A stretch of 64,000 nt of DNA from assembly GCF_040783535.2 (NCBI RefSeq), contig NZ_JBFONW020000001.1, positions 1,116,001-1,180,000 of the forward strand. Reading direction: 5' to 3'. Each line of letters starts with the position of its first letter. The first letter of the stretch is position 1. Position numbers and translations under genes: made by a program. The stretch is from Aestuariibius insulae. GTDB lineage: Bacteria; Pseudomonadota; Alphaproteobacteria; Rhodobacterales; Rhodobacteraceae. Under the pieces are notes generated by a model. That model was not told the origin of the DNA and searched no databases. It saw only the letters and a program-made list of their open reading frames with translations. Positions 8,364-17,189 of this stretch are shown here, piece by piece.

Positions 8364-8392
8364 TAAATATGCATACATTAATTAAACGTCAA
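8364..8392 (-). promoter_or_regulatory. brnTA promoter and candidate BrnA operator
   Basis: On the minus strand a near-consensus -35 TTGACG (8392-8387) is separated by 17 bases from -10 TATTTA (8369-8364), eleven bases before the brnT start. The -35 element and part of the spacer are the last codons of parE. Two 8-bp palindromes, TTAATTAA (8378-8385) and TATGCATA (8368-8375), fall inside the promoter and are candidate BrnA sites. Confidence 0.65.
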
Positions 8393-10370
8393 GTTCTTCC
8401 ACGAACCGCGCATTCTCCTGAATGTACTGGAAGCGCAGCTCTGGTTTCTTGCCCATGAGGCGTTCCACGAGGTCTCCGGTCTGGCCGGGGTGGTCTTCGG
8501 CGACGGTGACGCGAATGAGTTTGCGGGTCGCCGGGTCCATCGTGGTTTCCTTGAGGTCCTTGGCGTCCATCTCTCCCAGACCCTTGAAGCGGGAGACGGA
8601 GATCTGGCCGCCTCCTTTTGATTTGGGGCCGCCCAAGCCGCGCTCGAGGATCGCGTCGCGTTCGGCTTCGTTCAGGGCATAGGCGCGGCGGGGGCCTTGC
8701 GTCAGTTTATAAAGCGGCGGGCAGGCGAGATAGAGGTGGCCGGCATCGATCATCGGGCGCATCTGCGTGAAGAAGAAGGTCATGAGGAGCGAGGCGATAT
8801 GCGCTCCGTCCACGTCAGCGTCGGTCATGATGATGATCTTGTCGTAGCGTAGATCATCGAGGCGGAACTTGGTGCCCATCCCGCAGCCGAGCGCTTCGGA
8901 GAGGTCGCGGATCTCCTGGTTCTGACCCAGCTTGGAGGAGGCGGCGCCGAGGACGTTGAGGATCTTGCCCCGGAGCGGCAGGAGCGCCTGGGTCTTGCGG
9001 TCGCGCGCGCCCTTGCCGGAGCCGCCGGCGCTGTCGCCCTCGACGATGAAAAGCTCGGTGCCGTCGCGGGTGTTCGAGGAGCAGTCGACGAGTTTGCCGG
9101 GCAGACGGGTCTTCTTGGTCGCGGTCTTGCGGGCAGTCTCTTTCTCCTGCTTGCGGCGCAGGCGCTCTTCGGCGCGCAGGACGAGGAAGTCGAGGATGGC
9201 GCCCGCCGATTTGGGGTCTGCGCCGAGCCAGGTGTCGAAGTGGTCGCGCACGGCGCCTTCGGTCATCTTGGCGGCGGCCTCGGTCGAGAGGCGGTCCTTG
9301 GTCTGGCCGACGAAGGCAGGCTCGCGGATGAAGCAGGAGACGAGGGCCTGGGCGCCGGTGGTCAGATCCTCGCGGGTGATCTGGGCGGCTTTCTTGTTAT
9401 TGGCAAGTTCCCCGTAGGCGCGGATGCCCTTGAGGATGGCGGCCCAGAAGCCCGCCTCGTGGGTGCCGCCTTCGGGAGTGGGGACGGTGTTGCAGTAGGA
9501 TTGGATGAAGCCGTCGCGGACGGGGGACCAGTTGATCGCCCATTCGACGGAGCCGGGTTCGCCAAATTTCTGCTGGAAGTCGACTTTGCCCGCGAAGGGG
9601 GCGTCGGCATAGGTTGTGGCGGTGCCGAGGGTTTCGCCAAGGTAGTCGGAGAGGCCGCCGGGGAAGTGGAACGTTGCCTCGGCGGGGATGCCGTCTGCTT
9701 CGATGGCGGTTTTCCAGCGGATCTCGACGCCCGAAAAGAGGTAGGCCTTGGAGCGGACCATCTTCATCAGGCGGGCGGGTTTAAAGCGTGGATCGGGGAA
9801 GATTTCGGCATCCGGGTGGAAGGTGACGGTGGTGCCGCGCCGATTGGGGGCCGCGCCGATCTGTTCGACCGGGCCAAGCGGCAGGCCGCGCGAGAAGCGC
9901 TGTTCGTAGAGCTGGCGGTCGCGGGCGACCTGGACGGTCATCGTATCGGAGAGCGCGTTGACGACGGAGGCGCCGACGCCGTGCAGGCCGCCCGAGGTCT
10001 GATAGGCCTTGCCGGAGAACTTGCCGCCTGCGTGGAGGGTGCAGAGGATCACCTCGAGCGCGGACTTGTCCGGGAATTTCGGATGCGGGTCGATCGGGAT
10101 GCCCCGTCCGTTGTCGCGGATGGTGACGGAGTGGTCGGCGTGAAGCTCGACCTCGATCCGGTTGGCGTGGCCCGCGACGGCCTCGTCCATGGAATTGTCG
10201 AGCACCTCGGCCACCATGTGGTGGAGCGCGCGTTCGTCTGTGCCGCCGATATACATGCCGGGGCGTTTGCGGACCGGCTCGAGGCCCTCAAGCACCTCGA
10301 TGGAGGAGGCGTCATAGTTTTGGGACCCTGACTTTTCGGGATCATGGCCGCCGAGGAGGTCATCTGGCAT
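8382..10370 (-). CDS. parE: DNA topoisomerase IV subunit B
   Basis: ATPase subunit of topoisomerase IV, which unlinks daughter chromosomes. The 662-aa protein has the GHKL ATPase domain (VRKRPGMYIGGTDE, DNSMDEA, GGLHGVGASVVNAL), the transducer domain, and the TOPRIM metal site (VEGDSAGGSGKGARDRK) followed by PLRGKILNV. I place the start at 10370, where GGAG lies 7 bases upstream; an ATG 18 codons earlier (10424) has no Shine-Dalgarno. The 3' end carries the brnTA -35 element. ParE rather than GyrB is chosen from the length and the IGGTDERALHHMV pattern. Confidence 0.93.
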   Translation of the reverse strand: MPDDLLGGHDPEKSGSQNYDASSIEVLEGLEPVRKRPGMYIGGTDERALHHMVAEVLDNSMDEAVAGHANRIEVELHADHSVTIRDNGRGIPIDPHPKFPDKSALEVILCTLHAGGKFSGKAYQTSGGLHGVGASVVNALSDTMTVQVARDRQLYEQRFSRGLPLGPVEQIGAAPNRRGTTVTFHPDAEIFPDPRFKPARLMKMVRSKAYLFSGVEIRWKTAIEADGIPAEATFHFPGGLSDYLGETLGTATTYADAPFAGKVDFQQKFGEPGSVEWAINWSPVRDGFIQSYCNTVPTPEGGTHEAGFWAAILKGIRAYGELANNKKAAQITREDLTTGAQALVSCFIREPAFVGQTKDRLSTEAAAKMTEGAVRDHFDTWLGADPKSAGAILDFLVLRAEERLRRKQEKETARKTATKKTRLPGKLVDCSSNTRDGTELFIVEGDSAGGSGKGARDRKTQALLPLRGKILNVLGAASSKLGQNQEIRDLSEALGCGMGTKFRLDDLRYDKIIIMTDADVDGAHIASLLMTFFFTQMRPMIDAGHLYLACPPLYKLTQGPRRAYALNEAERDAILERGLGGPKSKGGGQISVSRFKGLGEMDAKDLKETTMDPATRKLIRVTVAEDHPGQTGDLVERLMGKKPELRFQYIQENARFVEELDV

Positions 10371-10939
10371 ATCTGGGCTCCGCTCGCTTTTGTTTTTCTG
10401 ACTTGGAGTCAGTTTTGCCGACATTAGAACAGGTCCGCCCCTTGGAGGAAAGATAATCGCAAGGGCATTCCGCGATTGCAGGCGATGACTCGATCTGGCT
10501 GCGTTGGGGTCCGCCGGAGGGGTGTCCGATGTGGCAGGCGAAGGGCGCGCCGGGAACGGGATCGATTGTGAGATGACATACCTAACGCGGCCCTGACGGG
10601 CAAAAATCCGCCGCTTTCAGGAAGCAAAGTGCCGCCTTGTCGCGGGCCCTGTTTGAAGGGCTGTCCTGCATTCGAATCTGGTGGGGATTTTGACGTGGAG
10701 AAGCGGCATCTGACGCTTTCCGAAGCCGAATCAGATACTTATTTTGATGCCGGGGCGGTTCGGTTTGACAAAGCAGGCGGCACGGACACCCGCGAATTTC
10801 CCCTGAAATGGCGAAGATCGGCAAAAAATATCGTCAGTTCTGCCACAGAATCGTCCTTTTGAGACGAATGTCTTTGCGCTCGGCGATTTGCCTGCTACAT
10901 CTCACCGGGAGAGCACGTAATTCCACTAAGGAGGCCTCC
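10371..10939. other. Intergenic region upstream of parE and the acidic-tail gene
   Basis: A 569-bp gap between divergent genes. Short frames exist on both strands but none has a ribosome site, family pattern or consistent codon use. A TTGACA hexamer occurs at 10765-10770 with no good -10 at standard spacing. I see no tRNA or structured RNA. Confidence 0.5.
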
Positions 10940-11194
10940 ATGAAAAAGCTTCTCACCGGCGCAGCTGTTGCTGCACTTCTCATCCCGACCCTTTCGAGCG
11001 CGGGTGGCCTTCTTGCCCCCCAAGGCGAAGTCGAGCCTGTCGCACCTGTTGTTGCCGCTGCACCCGGTTCCTCGGCTGGCAACCTCGGCACCATCGCCGC
11101 TGTTGCAGCAGGCGTTCTTCTGATCGCTGCAATCGCATCGGGCGACGATGACGATGATGACGACAGCGGTTCCGGCACTGGTACCGGCAACTAA
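10940..11194 (+). CDS. Small exported or membrane protein with acidic tail
   Basis: An 84-aa protein. It begins with a signal-like segment (MKKLLTGAAVAALLIP, likely cleavage after SSA near 21), has a proline/valine-rich stretch, a hydrophobic segment around 48-67 (IAAVAAGVLLIAAIA), a run of seven aspartates near 69-75, and a Ser/Gly/Thr-rich end. A very strong Shine-Dalgarno (AAGGAGG, 6-base spacing) and a strong terminator downstream suggest high expression as a single-gene unit. I recognise no function; cation binding by the aspartate run is a guess. Confidence 0.8.
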   Translation: MKKLLTGAAVAALLIPTLSSAGGLLAPQGEVEPVAPVVAAAPGSSAGNLGTIAAVAAGVLLIAAIASGDDDDDDDSGSGTGTGN

Positions 11195-11226
11195 GCAGCG
11201 TCAAGCTACTTTAGATTTATAGAAGA

Positions 11227-11257
11227 CCGCGCAGAACGTAAGTTCTGCGCGGTTTTT
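11227..11257 (+). terminator. Rho-independent terminator after the acidic-tail gene
   Basis: Perfect 11-bp stem CCGCGCAGAAC (11227-11237) / GTTCTGCGCGG (11242-11252), 4-base loop, followed by TTTTT. The clearest classical terminator in this half of the window. Confidence 0.9.
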
Positions 11258-11326
11258 CGTTTGTGCGGACCTGCTCTGCACAGATCCCTGATTGCGGGGG
11301 CCGCCCGCCGGGCGTAGGTGGCGGAT

Positions 11327-12703
11327 ATGACCGCCGCTCCCTTGTCATATCGTCGCGATGTCTCCCGATTGCTGGAGCTGGGGCTTCCGCTGATCGGAAG
11401 CCAGCTGGCGCAGCTGAGTATCGGGATCACCGATGTCGTCATGCTCGGCTGGTACGATATCGGCGCGCTGGCAGCCGGTGTGCTGGGTCAGTCGATCTTC
11501 TTCGCGATCCTTCTTCTGGGGGCCGGATTCGCCTTTGCCGTGATGCCGATCGTTGCGACAGCGGCGACCGAAGGCGATACGACCGCGCTGCGCCGGGCCA
11601 CGCGGATGGGGCTTTGGCTATCGGTCGGCTTTTCGCTGCTGATCCTGCCGGTTCTGCTGATGGGGCCAACGCTGTTCCGATTGATGGGGCAGGCGCCGGA
11701 TCTGGCGGATGGGGCCGGTCTTTATCTGCAGATCGGTGCGTTTGGCATGGCGCCCGCGCTTGTTCTTTTAACGATGCGCAGCACGCTGGCGGGGGTGGAG
11801 CGCACCAAGATCGTGCTTTTGGTTACCGTGGCCTCTGCCGTGCTGAATGTCGGGCTGAACTGGGTTTTGATCTTCGGACGGTTCGGAGTGCCCGAGCTTG
11901 GGCTGGCGGGATCCGCACTGGCGTCGGTTCTCGTGAACCTTTTCGGGGCGATCGCGCTCGTCTTTTATGCCCAGAAGGTTCTGGCTGCGGAGCAGCTTTT
12001 CGTGCGGCTTTGGCGGATCGACTGGGAGGCCCTCGTCAAGGTGGCGCGGCTCGGTTTTCCCATCGGGCTGACCTACCTGAGCGAGGTCGGCCTTTTCGCA
12101 GCGGCGGCCGTCATGGTCGGTTGGATCGGCGAGGTCGAGCTGGCGGCGCATGGCGTGGCGCTTCAGGCGGCTTCGGTGACGTTCATGTTCCATCTGGGGC
12201 TTAGCCAGGCCGCAACCATTCGGGCGGGCAATGCCTATGGGCGCCGGGATCGCTTTGGCTTTGTGCGCGGAGCGATGACGGCTTTCGGTCTGTCGGGGGT
12301 TTTTGCGGTTCTGACGGTGCTGATCTTCGTGCTGCTGCCGCGCCCGATCGCCTGGATCTTTCTCGATAGCGCCGATCCGCTGGCGCCTGCCGTGGTCGAG
12401 ATGGCGGTGATCCTGATCTTCATGGCGGCGCTTTTTCAGGTCGCGGATGCAGCGCAGGTCATGGCGCTGGGGCTGCTGCGCGGGCTGCATGATACGGCAG
12501 TGCCGATGTGGCTTGCGGCGGGCAGCTATTGGGGGCTGGGGATCCCGGCCAGCTATGTTCTTGGCAGTGTGCTGGGTTATGGCGCGGTGGGCATCTGGGC
12601 GGGGCTTGTCGTCGGGCTTGGCTTTGCGGGCGCCTTGCTGCTGTTGAGGCTTAGAGGACGGGTTGGGGCGATGGATGAACCGGATCGCGGCGCAGCGGGT
12701 TAG
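11327..12703 (+). CDS. MATE family efflux transporter
   Basis: A 458-aa inner-membrane protein with the twelve-helix, two-repeat layout of MATE cation-coupled multidrug exporters (NorM/DinF-like). The N-terminal block LELGLPLIGSQLAQLSIGITDVVM and the matching second-half block LGFPIGLTYLSEVGLF mark the two halves. The ATG at 11327 has AGGTGG 5 bases upstream; a GTG at 11318 is possible. It is followed after 5 bases by the DedA gene, so the two are probably co-transcribed. Substrate unknown. Confidence 0.9.
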   Translation: MTAAPLSYRRDVSRLLELGLPLIGSQLAQLSIGITDVVMLGWYDIGALAAGVLGQSIFFAILLLGAGFAFAVMPIVATAATEGDTTALRRATRMGLWLSVGFSLLILPVLLMGPTLFRLMGQAPDLADGAGLYLQIGAFGMAPALVLLTMRSTLAGVERTKIVLLVTVASAVLNVGLNWVLIFGRFGVPELGLAGSALASVLVNLFGAIALVFYAQKVLAAEQLFVRLWRIDWEALVKVARLGFPIGLTYLSEVGLFAAAAVMVGWIGEVELAAHGVALQAASVTFMFHLGLSQAATIRAGNAYGRRDRFGFVRGAMTAFGLSGVFAVLTVLIFVLLPRPIAWIFLDSADPLAPAVVEMAVILIFMAALFQVADAAQVMALGLLRGLHDTAVPMWLAAGSYWGLGIPASYVLGSVLGYGAVGIWAGLVVGLGFAGALLLLRLRGRVGAMDEPDRGAAG

Positions 12704-12708
12704 GCCAG

Positions 12709-13320
12709 ATGTTTGATCTTATTTCGGGCTGGATCGAGGCTGGCGGAGCGTTGGGCGTCTTTGGTCTGATGCTTCTGGAGAACGTCTTTCCGCCGATCCC
12801 GTCAGAGCTGGTCATGCCGCTTGCCGGGTTCAAGGCGGCGCAAGGGCAGATGTCCCTGTGGCTGGTGGTGCTGGCCGGAACGGCGGGGGCCACGGCGGGG
12901 GCCTATCTGTGGTACTGGATCGGCGCCGCGATCGGGGCGGACCGGTTGCGCCGTATCGTGCAGCGCCACGGGCTGTGGCTGACCATCTCGGAGCAGGATA
13001 TCAACCGCGCGCTTGGCTGGTTCGACCGGCATGGAGAGGCAGCGATCTTCTTTGGGCGGATGATCCCGGGTGTGCGGACGTTCATTTCGGTGCCGGCGGG
13101 GCTCGCCGGGATGCGGCGCGGGCGGTTTCTGGCCCTGACGGCGCTGGGGAGTTTGTTTTGGACCGCGCTTCTGACGGCGGCGGGGTATGTGCTGGAGGCG
13201 CAGTACGATCTGGTGAAGGATTGGCTGAACCCTGTGACGACGGCCGTCGTGGGCCTGCTGGTGGCCGCTTATATCTGGCGGCTGGGGCGGGCGCTTTGGC
13301 GACGCTCGCGCGCCTCCTGA
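12709..13320 (+). CDS. DedA family membrane protein
   Basis: A 203-aa polytopic protein of the DedA/VTT family, linked in other bacteria to lipid flipping and membrane potential homeostasis. The signature is clear: the E-N-x-F-P-P-I-P-S-E block at about 24-33 and the FFGRMIPGVRTFISVPAGLAGM segment with conserved arginines in the middle. It follows the MATE gene by 5 bases. Confidence 0.9.
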   Translation: MFDLISGWIEAGGALGVFGLMLLENVFPPIPSELVMPLAGFKAAQGQMSLWLVVLAGTAGATAGAYLWYWIGAAIGADRLRRIVQRHGLWLTISEQDINRALGWFDRHGEAAIFFGRMIPGVRTFISVPAGLAGMRRGRFLALTALGSLFWTALLTAAGYVLEAQYDLVKDWLNPVTTAVVGLLVAAYIWRLGRALWRRSRAS

Positions 13321-13415
13321 TCGCGGGCGGTCACGACCGCGCGAGCGGGGCTATCGCGAGCTGGTTCGGGGGGTAGGGTGCAGCCAGTCTTCATCGATCC
13401 AGGAGTGTGCCTGTC

Positions 13416-13937
13416 ATGCTGTCATCTCTTCGTGCCGCCGCCTTCGGGCTTGTCCTTGTCGCCTCGCCTGCCGTGGCCGGTCCGCAATTCGTCGACGGGA
13501 CGGGCTTTGCCGTTTCGGGCTATGATGTGGTGGCCTATCGCGATCTGGAGCAGGTTCCGGTCGGGCAGTCGCAGCCTGCGGGCATACCGGGGCGGGCCGA
13601 TATCACGGCAGAGTATAACGGGGCGGTCTTTGCCTTTGCGAGCGAGGAGAACCGGGACCGGTTCCTGGCCGATCCTGCCTTCTATGCGCCCGCCTATGAC
13701 GGGCATTGCGCCTACGGTGTTGCCAAGGGCGGCAAGGTGCCGGGTAATCCCAATCTGTGGCGGATCGTCGATGACCGGCTTTATCTGAACATCACCGAGA
13801 ATGTCGTCACCTTCTGGGAGGAAGACATTCCGGGCAATCTCACGCTCTCTGAAGGGAATTGGACAGGGCTGGAGCCGGATGCGGCGTCGGATCGGGTGAT
13901 CCCTCAATTCACCTCGGACGCGCCGGTTGATGGTTAA
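13416..13937 (+). CDS. YHS domain protein, exported
   Basis: A 173-aa protein with an N-terminal signal peptide (cleavage near VAG at about 22) and a YHS-type domain: GYDVVAY, F-A-S-E-E-N-R-D-R-F, then a single-cysteine HCAYGVAKG block and LWRIVDDRLYLN. YHS domains are small metal-associated modules often found beside redox or metal-handling proteins. ATG at 13416 has AGGAG 10 bases upstream; a GTG three codons earlier is possible. It overlaps the rhodanese gene by 8 bases, so the two are translated together. Confidence 0.86.
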   Translation: MLSSLRAAAFGLVLVASPAVAGPQFVDGTGFAVSGYDVVAYRDLEQVPVGQSQPAGIPGRADITAEYNGAVFAFASEENRDRFLADPAFYAPAYDGHCAYGVAKGGKVPGNPNLWRIVDDRLYLNITENVVTFWEEDIPGNLTLSEGNWTGLEPDAASDRVIPQFTSDAPVDG

Positions 13938-14364
13938 TCGCCGGGCGGTGCTGGCCGGAGGGGGCGCCGCCCTCCTTGGCTCGGCGGCTGTCTGGGGAAT
14001 TTCGCGGCCTGCACAGGCCGAAACGGAGCTGACGCCGCCTCAGGCGCGCGAGGCGGCGCTGGCCGGAGAGATCGTGCTGGTCGATATCCGGCGGCCCGAC
14101 GAGTGGAGTGCCACGGGCGTTGCAGAGGGCGCCGTTCCGCTGGACATGCGGCAGGACGACTTTGTTGAGCGGTTGCGGGCGGCGGCATCGGGACGGCCCG
14201 TTGCTGTGATCTGCGCCGGTGGTGTCCGGTCCCGCCGTGTGACGGAGCGGTTGAGTGAGGCGGGGGTGCAGAACGTGATCGACGTGCCCGAAGGTATGCT
14301 GGGCTCTCGCGCGGGGCCCGGCTGGATCGAGCGCGGATTGCCGGTGGTTCAGGTCTCGCAATAG
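13930..14364 (+). CDS. Rhodanese-like domain protein, exported
   Basis: A 144-aa protein with a twin-arginine-like leader (NRRAVLAGGG, probable cleavage after AQA at 30) and one rhodanese domain. The active loop is C95-A-G-G-V-R, so the catalytic cysteine is present, and VDIRRPDEW is the usual entry motif. Overlap with the YHS gene suggests a periplasmic sulfur- or metal-handling pair; the substrate is unknown. Confidence 0.87.
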   Translation: MVNRRAVLAGGGAALLGSAAVWGISRPAQAETELTPPQAREAALAGEIVLVDIRRPDEWSATGVAEGAVPLDMRQDDFVERLRAAASGRPVAVICAGGVRSRRVTERLSEAGVQNVIDVPEGMLGSRAGPGWIERGLPVVQVSQ

Positions 14365-14386
14365 GTAAGGTCAGGCAGGATAAGAG

Positions 14387-14407
14387 GTCCCGGATCAGGT
14401 CCGGGAC
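14387..14407. repeat. Intergenic 8-bp inverted repeat
   Basis: GTCCCGGA (14387-14394) and TCCGGGAC (14400-14407) pair perfectly around 5 bases, in the gap between the rhodanese and esterase genes. No T-tract follows, so it could be a REP-like element or a weak terminator. Confidence 0.5.
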
Positions 14408-14428
14408 GCCTGCGGTTCGGGGATTGAG

Positions 14429-15280
14429 ATGATGCGGATTACGACGCTTTTGGCGGCTCTGGGATGTCTTAGCGCATCGCCTGCCTTGGCGGGCTGCGCG
14501 GGGGAGGAGACGGCCTGCGAGATCGAGGGCGGGCAGTATCATATCGTCCTGCCAGACGACGCCGACGGTCCGCTGCCTGCGCTCATGTTCCTGCATGGCT
14601 GGGGCAGTTCGGGTGAGGGTGTTCTTCGTAACCGCAACCTGGTCGAGGCGGCGCTGGCGCGGGGCTATGCGGTGATCGCGCCGGACGGTCTGCCGCGCGA
14701 AGGCGCGAACGGGCGCAGCTGGTCGTTTCATCCCGAGCGGGCACAGAGGCGCGACGAGATCGGGTTTCTAACGCAAGTGCGCGATGATGTTGCGCGGCAT
14801 GGGGTGGATGTCGAGGAGATCTCGCTCGGCGGTTTCTCGATCGGAGGCTCCATGGTGACCTATCTGGCCTGCGCCGCGCCCGAGACCTTTGCCGTCTATC
14901 TGCCGGTGGGGGGCAGTTTCTGGCGTCCGCATCCAGATATGGCGTCTTGCGGAGGGCCGGTGCGGCTACTGCACACCCATGGCTGGACCGATGGGACGGT
15001 GCCGCTGGAAGGGCGGCTTTTACGCGGAGAAAGCTGGCAGGATGCGGATGCCGTCGTTCAGGGGGATGTCTTTTACGCGATGGAGATCTGGCGGGCGACC
15101 AATGGTTGCGCGCAGTCGCGTCCCGATACGGACCGGTTCGTGACGGACGACTATTACCTGCGCCGGGCCTGGATGGAGTGTTCGGAGGGAAGCGCGCTGG
15201 AGCTGGCGATCTTTCCTGGGGGGCATACCGTGCCGCGTGGATGGGCCGATTTTGCGCTCGACTGGGTCGAGGCATTCTAG
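14429..15280 (+). CDS. Secreted alpha/beta hydrolase, PHB depolymerase/LpqC-like esterase
   Basis: A 283-aa exported hydrolase. A signal peptide ends after ALA at 21. The fold markers are HGWG at 56-59 (oxyanion region), nucleophile S137 in GFSIGGS, D188 in HGWTDGTVP and H266 in GGHTVP, giving a full catalytic triad. The pattern resembles polyhydroxybutyrate depolymerase / feruloyl esterase-like (LpqC) proteins; the true ester substrate cannot be read from sequence. Several cysteines probably form disulfides in the periplasm. Confidence 0.85.
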   Translation: MMRITTLLAALGCLSASPALAGCAGEETACEIEGGQYHIVLPDDADGPLPALMFLHGWGSSGEGVLRNRNLVEAALARGYAVIAPDGLPREGANGRSWSFHPERAQRRDEIGFLTQVRDDVARHGVDVEEISLGGFSIGGSMVTYLACAAPETFAVYLPVGGSFWRPHPDMASCGGPVRLLHTHGWTDGTVPLEGRLLRGESWQDADAVVQGDVFYAMEIWRATNGCAQSRPDTDRFVTDDYYLRRAWMECSEGSALELAIFPGGHTVPRGWADFALDWVEAF

Positions 15281-15301
15281 GCGCACAGGTGCGCCGGGCT
15301 T

Positions 15302-15331
15302 GACCAGGCGCCTCTGGTCCTGCCCTTTTTT
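15302..15331 (+). terminator. Terminator after the esterase gene
   Basis: GACCAG (15302-15307) / CTGGTC (15314-15319) stem with a 6-base loop, a short gap and a TTTTTT run at 15326-15331. It separates the convergent esterase and opgH genes. A second small hairpin (GGCGCAC/GTGCGCC) lies just upstream at 15280-15295. Confidence 0.7.
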
Positions 15332-15338
15332 GACCGGA

Positions 15339-17189
15339 TTATTCAGCGGCGATGGCCGGGATGGGACGATGTGGTTCCTGCGGAGCCGCTCGATACTCAG
15401 CAGCGGCCCGGACAATGCGGGGCGGGTGCAACGATTGCGGCGTGTCGAGGCGCAGCCATGACGGAGCTTTGCCAAGGCTGACCGCCGAGAGGGCAGAGAG
15501 CGGCACGGCCAGAAGCAGGCTGCCCGCGATGGGCAGCAGCCAAAGCGAGACCAGACCGGCAAAGAGACCTGCGGTCAAAAGCGCCCCAAGGACGGTCTCG
15601 ACCCAATGAAAGCGCAACAGCGTGAGCGTGCGGTAGCGCTGTGCGCCGCGATGTTGCGGGGTCCACGCGCCGGTGCCGAGCATCGCGCGCAGGACCGCCT
15701 GCATTTGCTGGATCATCAGGATCGGCGCGTAGGCGATGGACAGCAGGATCTCGATCCCGGTCGAGGCCGCAAGCCGCAGGGGCCCGCCGAAGCGGCGGCG
15801 CGCGGCGCGGTTGGTGCCGATCACGGCCGCTCCGATCAGTTTGGGCGCCAGAAGCGTGGCGTAAAGCGCGATCAGAAAGCCGAGCCCTCCGGGGGCGTTT
15901 AGCTCGGGCCAGGCGGGATAGAGCGGGTTCTCGGCGTTGAAATAGGTCAGGACCGTCGCTTCGGACGTGCCGAGCAGCGCCCAGGTGAGCAGCAGAACGA
16001 ACCAGAGCGGGGAGAGCAGATAGCTCATCGCGCCGTGAAAGAGGTGAAAGCGCGAAACGGGGTGCAGGCCGCGGGCGGCGATCAGGCGCAGGTGCTGGAG
16101 GTTGCCGCGGCACCAGCGCCGGTCGCGCAGGACATGGTCGATCAGATGGGCGGGCGTTTCCTCGAACGAGCCGCCGGTGCCGGGCAGGAAGCGGACATGC
16201 CATCCGGCGCGTCTGAGCAGGGCGGCTTCGACGAAATCGTGGGACAGGATCGTGCGGCCCGAGAGCTTGGGTAGGCCGCAGGTGGCAGCGAAAGCGCGTG
16301 TGCGGATGATGGCGTTATGGCCCCAGAAGTTGCCTGCATCGCCGGACCAGAGCGAGAGCCCCTCGGCCAGGAGCCAGCCATAGGCCATGTTGGCGAAGGC
16401 CTGCAGCCGGGCAAAGAGACTGTCCGCGCCGATCAGGGCGGGGGCGGTCTGGATCAGTCCGGCTTGCGGGTCGGCGGCCATGGCGCGCATCAGGCGGCGG
16501 ATCGTGCGGGCGGACATCAGGCTGTCGGCATCGAGGATCAGCATGGCGTCCCAGGCCGCTCCGTTCTGGCGGATCCAGTCGGCGATGTTGCCGGTCTTTT
16601 GGTCGGTATTTGTCAGGCGGCGGCGGTAGTGGACGGGCAGAGGCGCGGTTAGGCGTAGGGTTTGGACGGCCTGCCATTCCGCCTCGGCGATGGCCGGGTC
16701 GGTGGTGTCCGACAGCAGGAAGAGCGCAGTGTCGCCGGGTAGCGGTCTGGGGGCCAGCGCCTCGAGCATGGCGCGGGCATTGGCGGTGACGGCGCGGGGA
16801 TCCTCGTTGTGGATCGGGATGAGAAGCGCGGTGGAGAGGGGCCGTTCCGGCAGCGGGCCGCGCTGGCGCTGGCGGCGGGCCATCAGGCCGATCGCAGCGG
16901 TAGAGACGGAGAGCGCGACCCAGATGAAGGTGGTTGCGATCAGCGCGGTCAGGAGGATCTCGACGGCCATCAGGCCATTGGAGGAGAGCCAGAGGGTGAG
17001 TGCGGTCGCCAGCCCTATAGTTGCAAGAATGGCGGGGGCGAAGACGGCCCAGCGCCAGATCTGCCGCTCGGGATCGGCGGGGCGTGGGGGCGCGGCGCGG
17101 AAGCTTTGCACCGGCATGGTGAGTGGCGCGCGGGGCGGCATCGCGCAGCGGGCCGAGTCCCAGCCGGGGGCAGGCGTCACGCGGTCCAT
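15339..17189 (-). CDS. opgH: Glucans biosynthesis glucosyltransferase OpgH (MdoH)
   Basis: Inner-membrane family 2 glycosyltransferase that builds the linear beta-glucan backbone of osmoregulated periplasmic glucans. The 616-aa protein has two N-terminal membrane helices (about 48-100), the cytoplasmic GT2 domain with D161 region, DAD at 220-222, SHDFVEAALLRR and RRWCRGN (QxxRW-like), then several C-terminal membrane helices. The ATG at 17189 overlaps the opgG stop by 13 bases. It is last in the opgC-opgG-opgH operon. Confidence 0.93.
   Translation of the reverse strand: MDRVTPAPGWDSARCAMPPRAPLTMPVQSFRAAPPRPADPERQIWRWAVFAPAILATIGLATALTLWLSSNGLMAVEILLTALIATTFIWVALSVSTAAIGLMARRQRQRGPLPERPLSTALLIPIHNEDPRAVTANARAMLEALAPRPLPGDTALFLLSDTTDPAIAEAEWQAVQTLRLTAPLPVHYRRRLTNTDQKTGNIADWIRQNGAAWDAMLILDADSLMSARTIRRLMRAMAADPQAGLIQTAPALIGADSLFARLQAFANMAYGWLLAEGLSLWSGDAGNFWGHNAIIRTRAFAATCGLPKLSGRTILSHDFVEAALLRRAGWHVRFLPGTGGSFEETPAHLIDHVLRDRRWCRGNLQHLRLIAARGLHPVSRFHLFHGAMSYLLSPLWFVLLLTWALLGTSEATVLTYFNAENPLYPAWPELNAPGGLGFLIALYATLLAPKLIGAAVIGTNRAARRRFGGPLRLAASTGIEILLSIAYAPILMIQQMQAVLRAMLGTGAWTPQHRGAQRYRTLTLLRFHWVETVLGALLTAGLFAGLVSLWLLPIAGSLLLAVPLSALSAVSLGKAPSWLRLDTPQSLHPPRIVRAAAEYRAAPQEPHRPIPAIAAE

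Noticed and set aside
9240..10331. Glycine/aspartate-rich plus-strand frame over parE
   Set aside because: Antisense shadow of parE with no recognisable domain.
10660..10690. tRNA T-loop-like ATTCGAATC
   Set aside because: No acceptor stem, D-arm or anticodon arm can be drawn around it.
16602..16611. Single GTCGGTATTT resembling a unit of the 11-bp array
   Set aside because: Isolated, inside opgH coding sequence and without neighbouring units.
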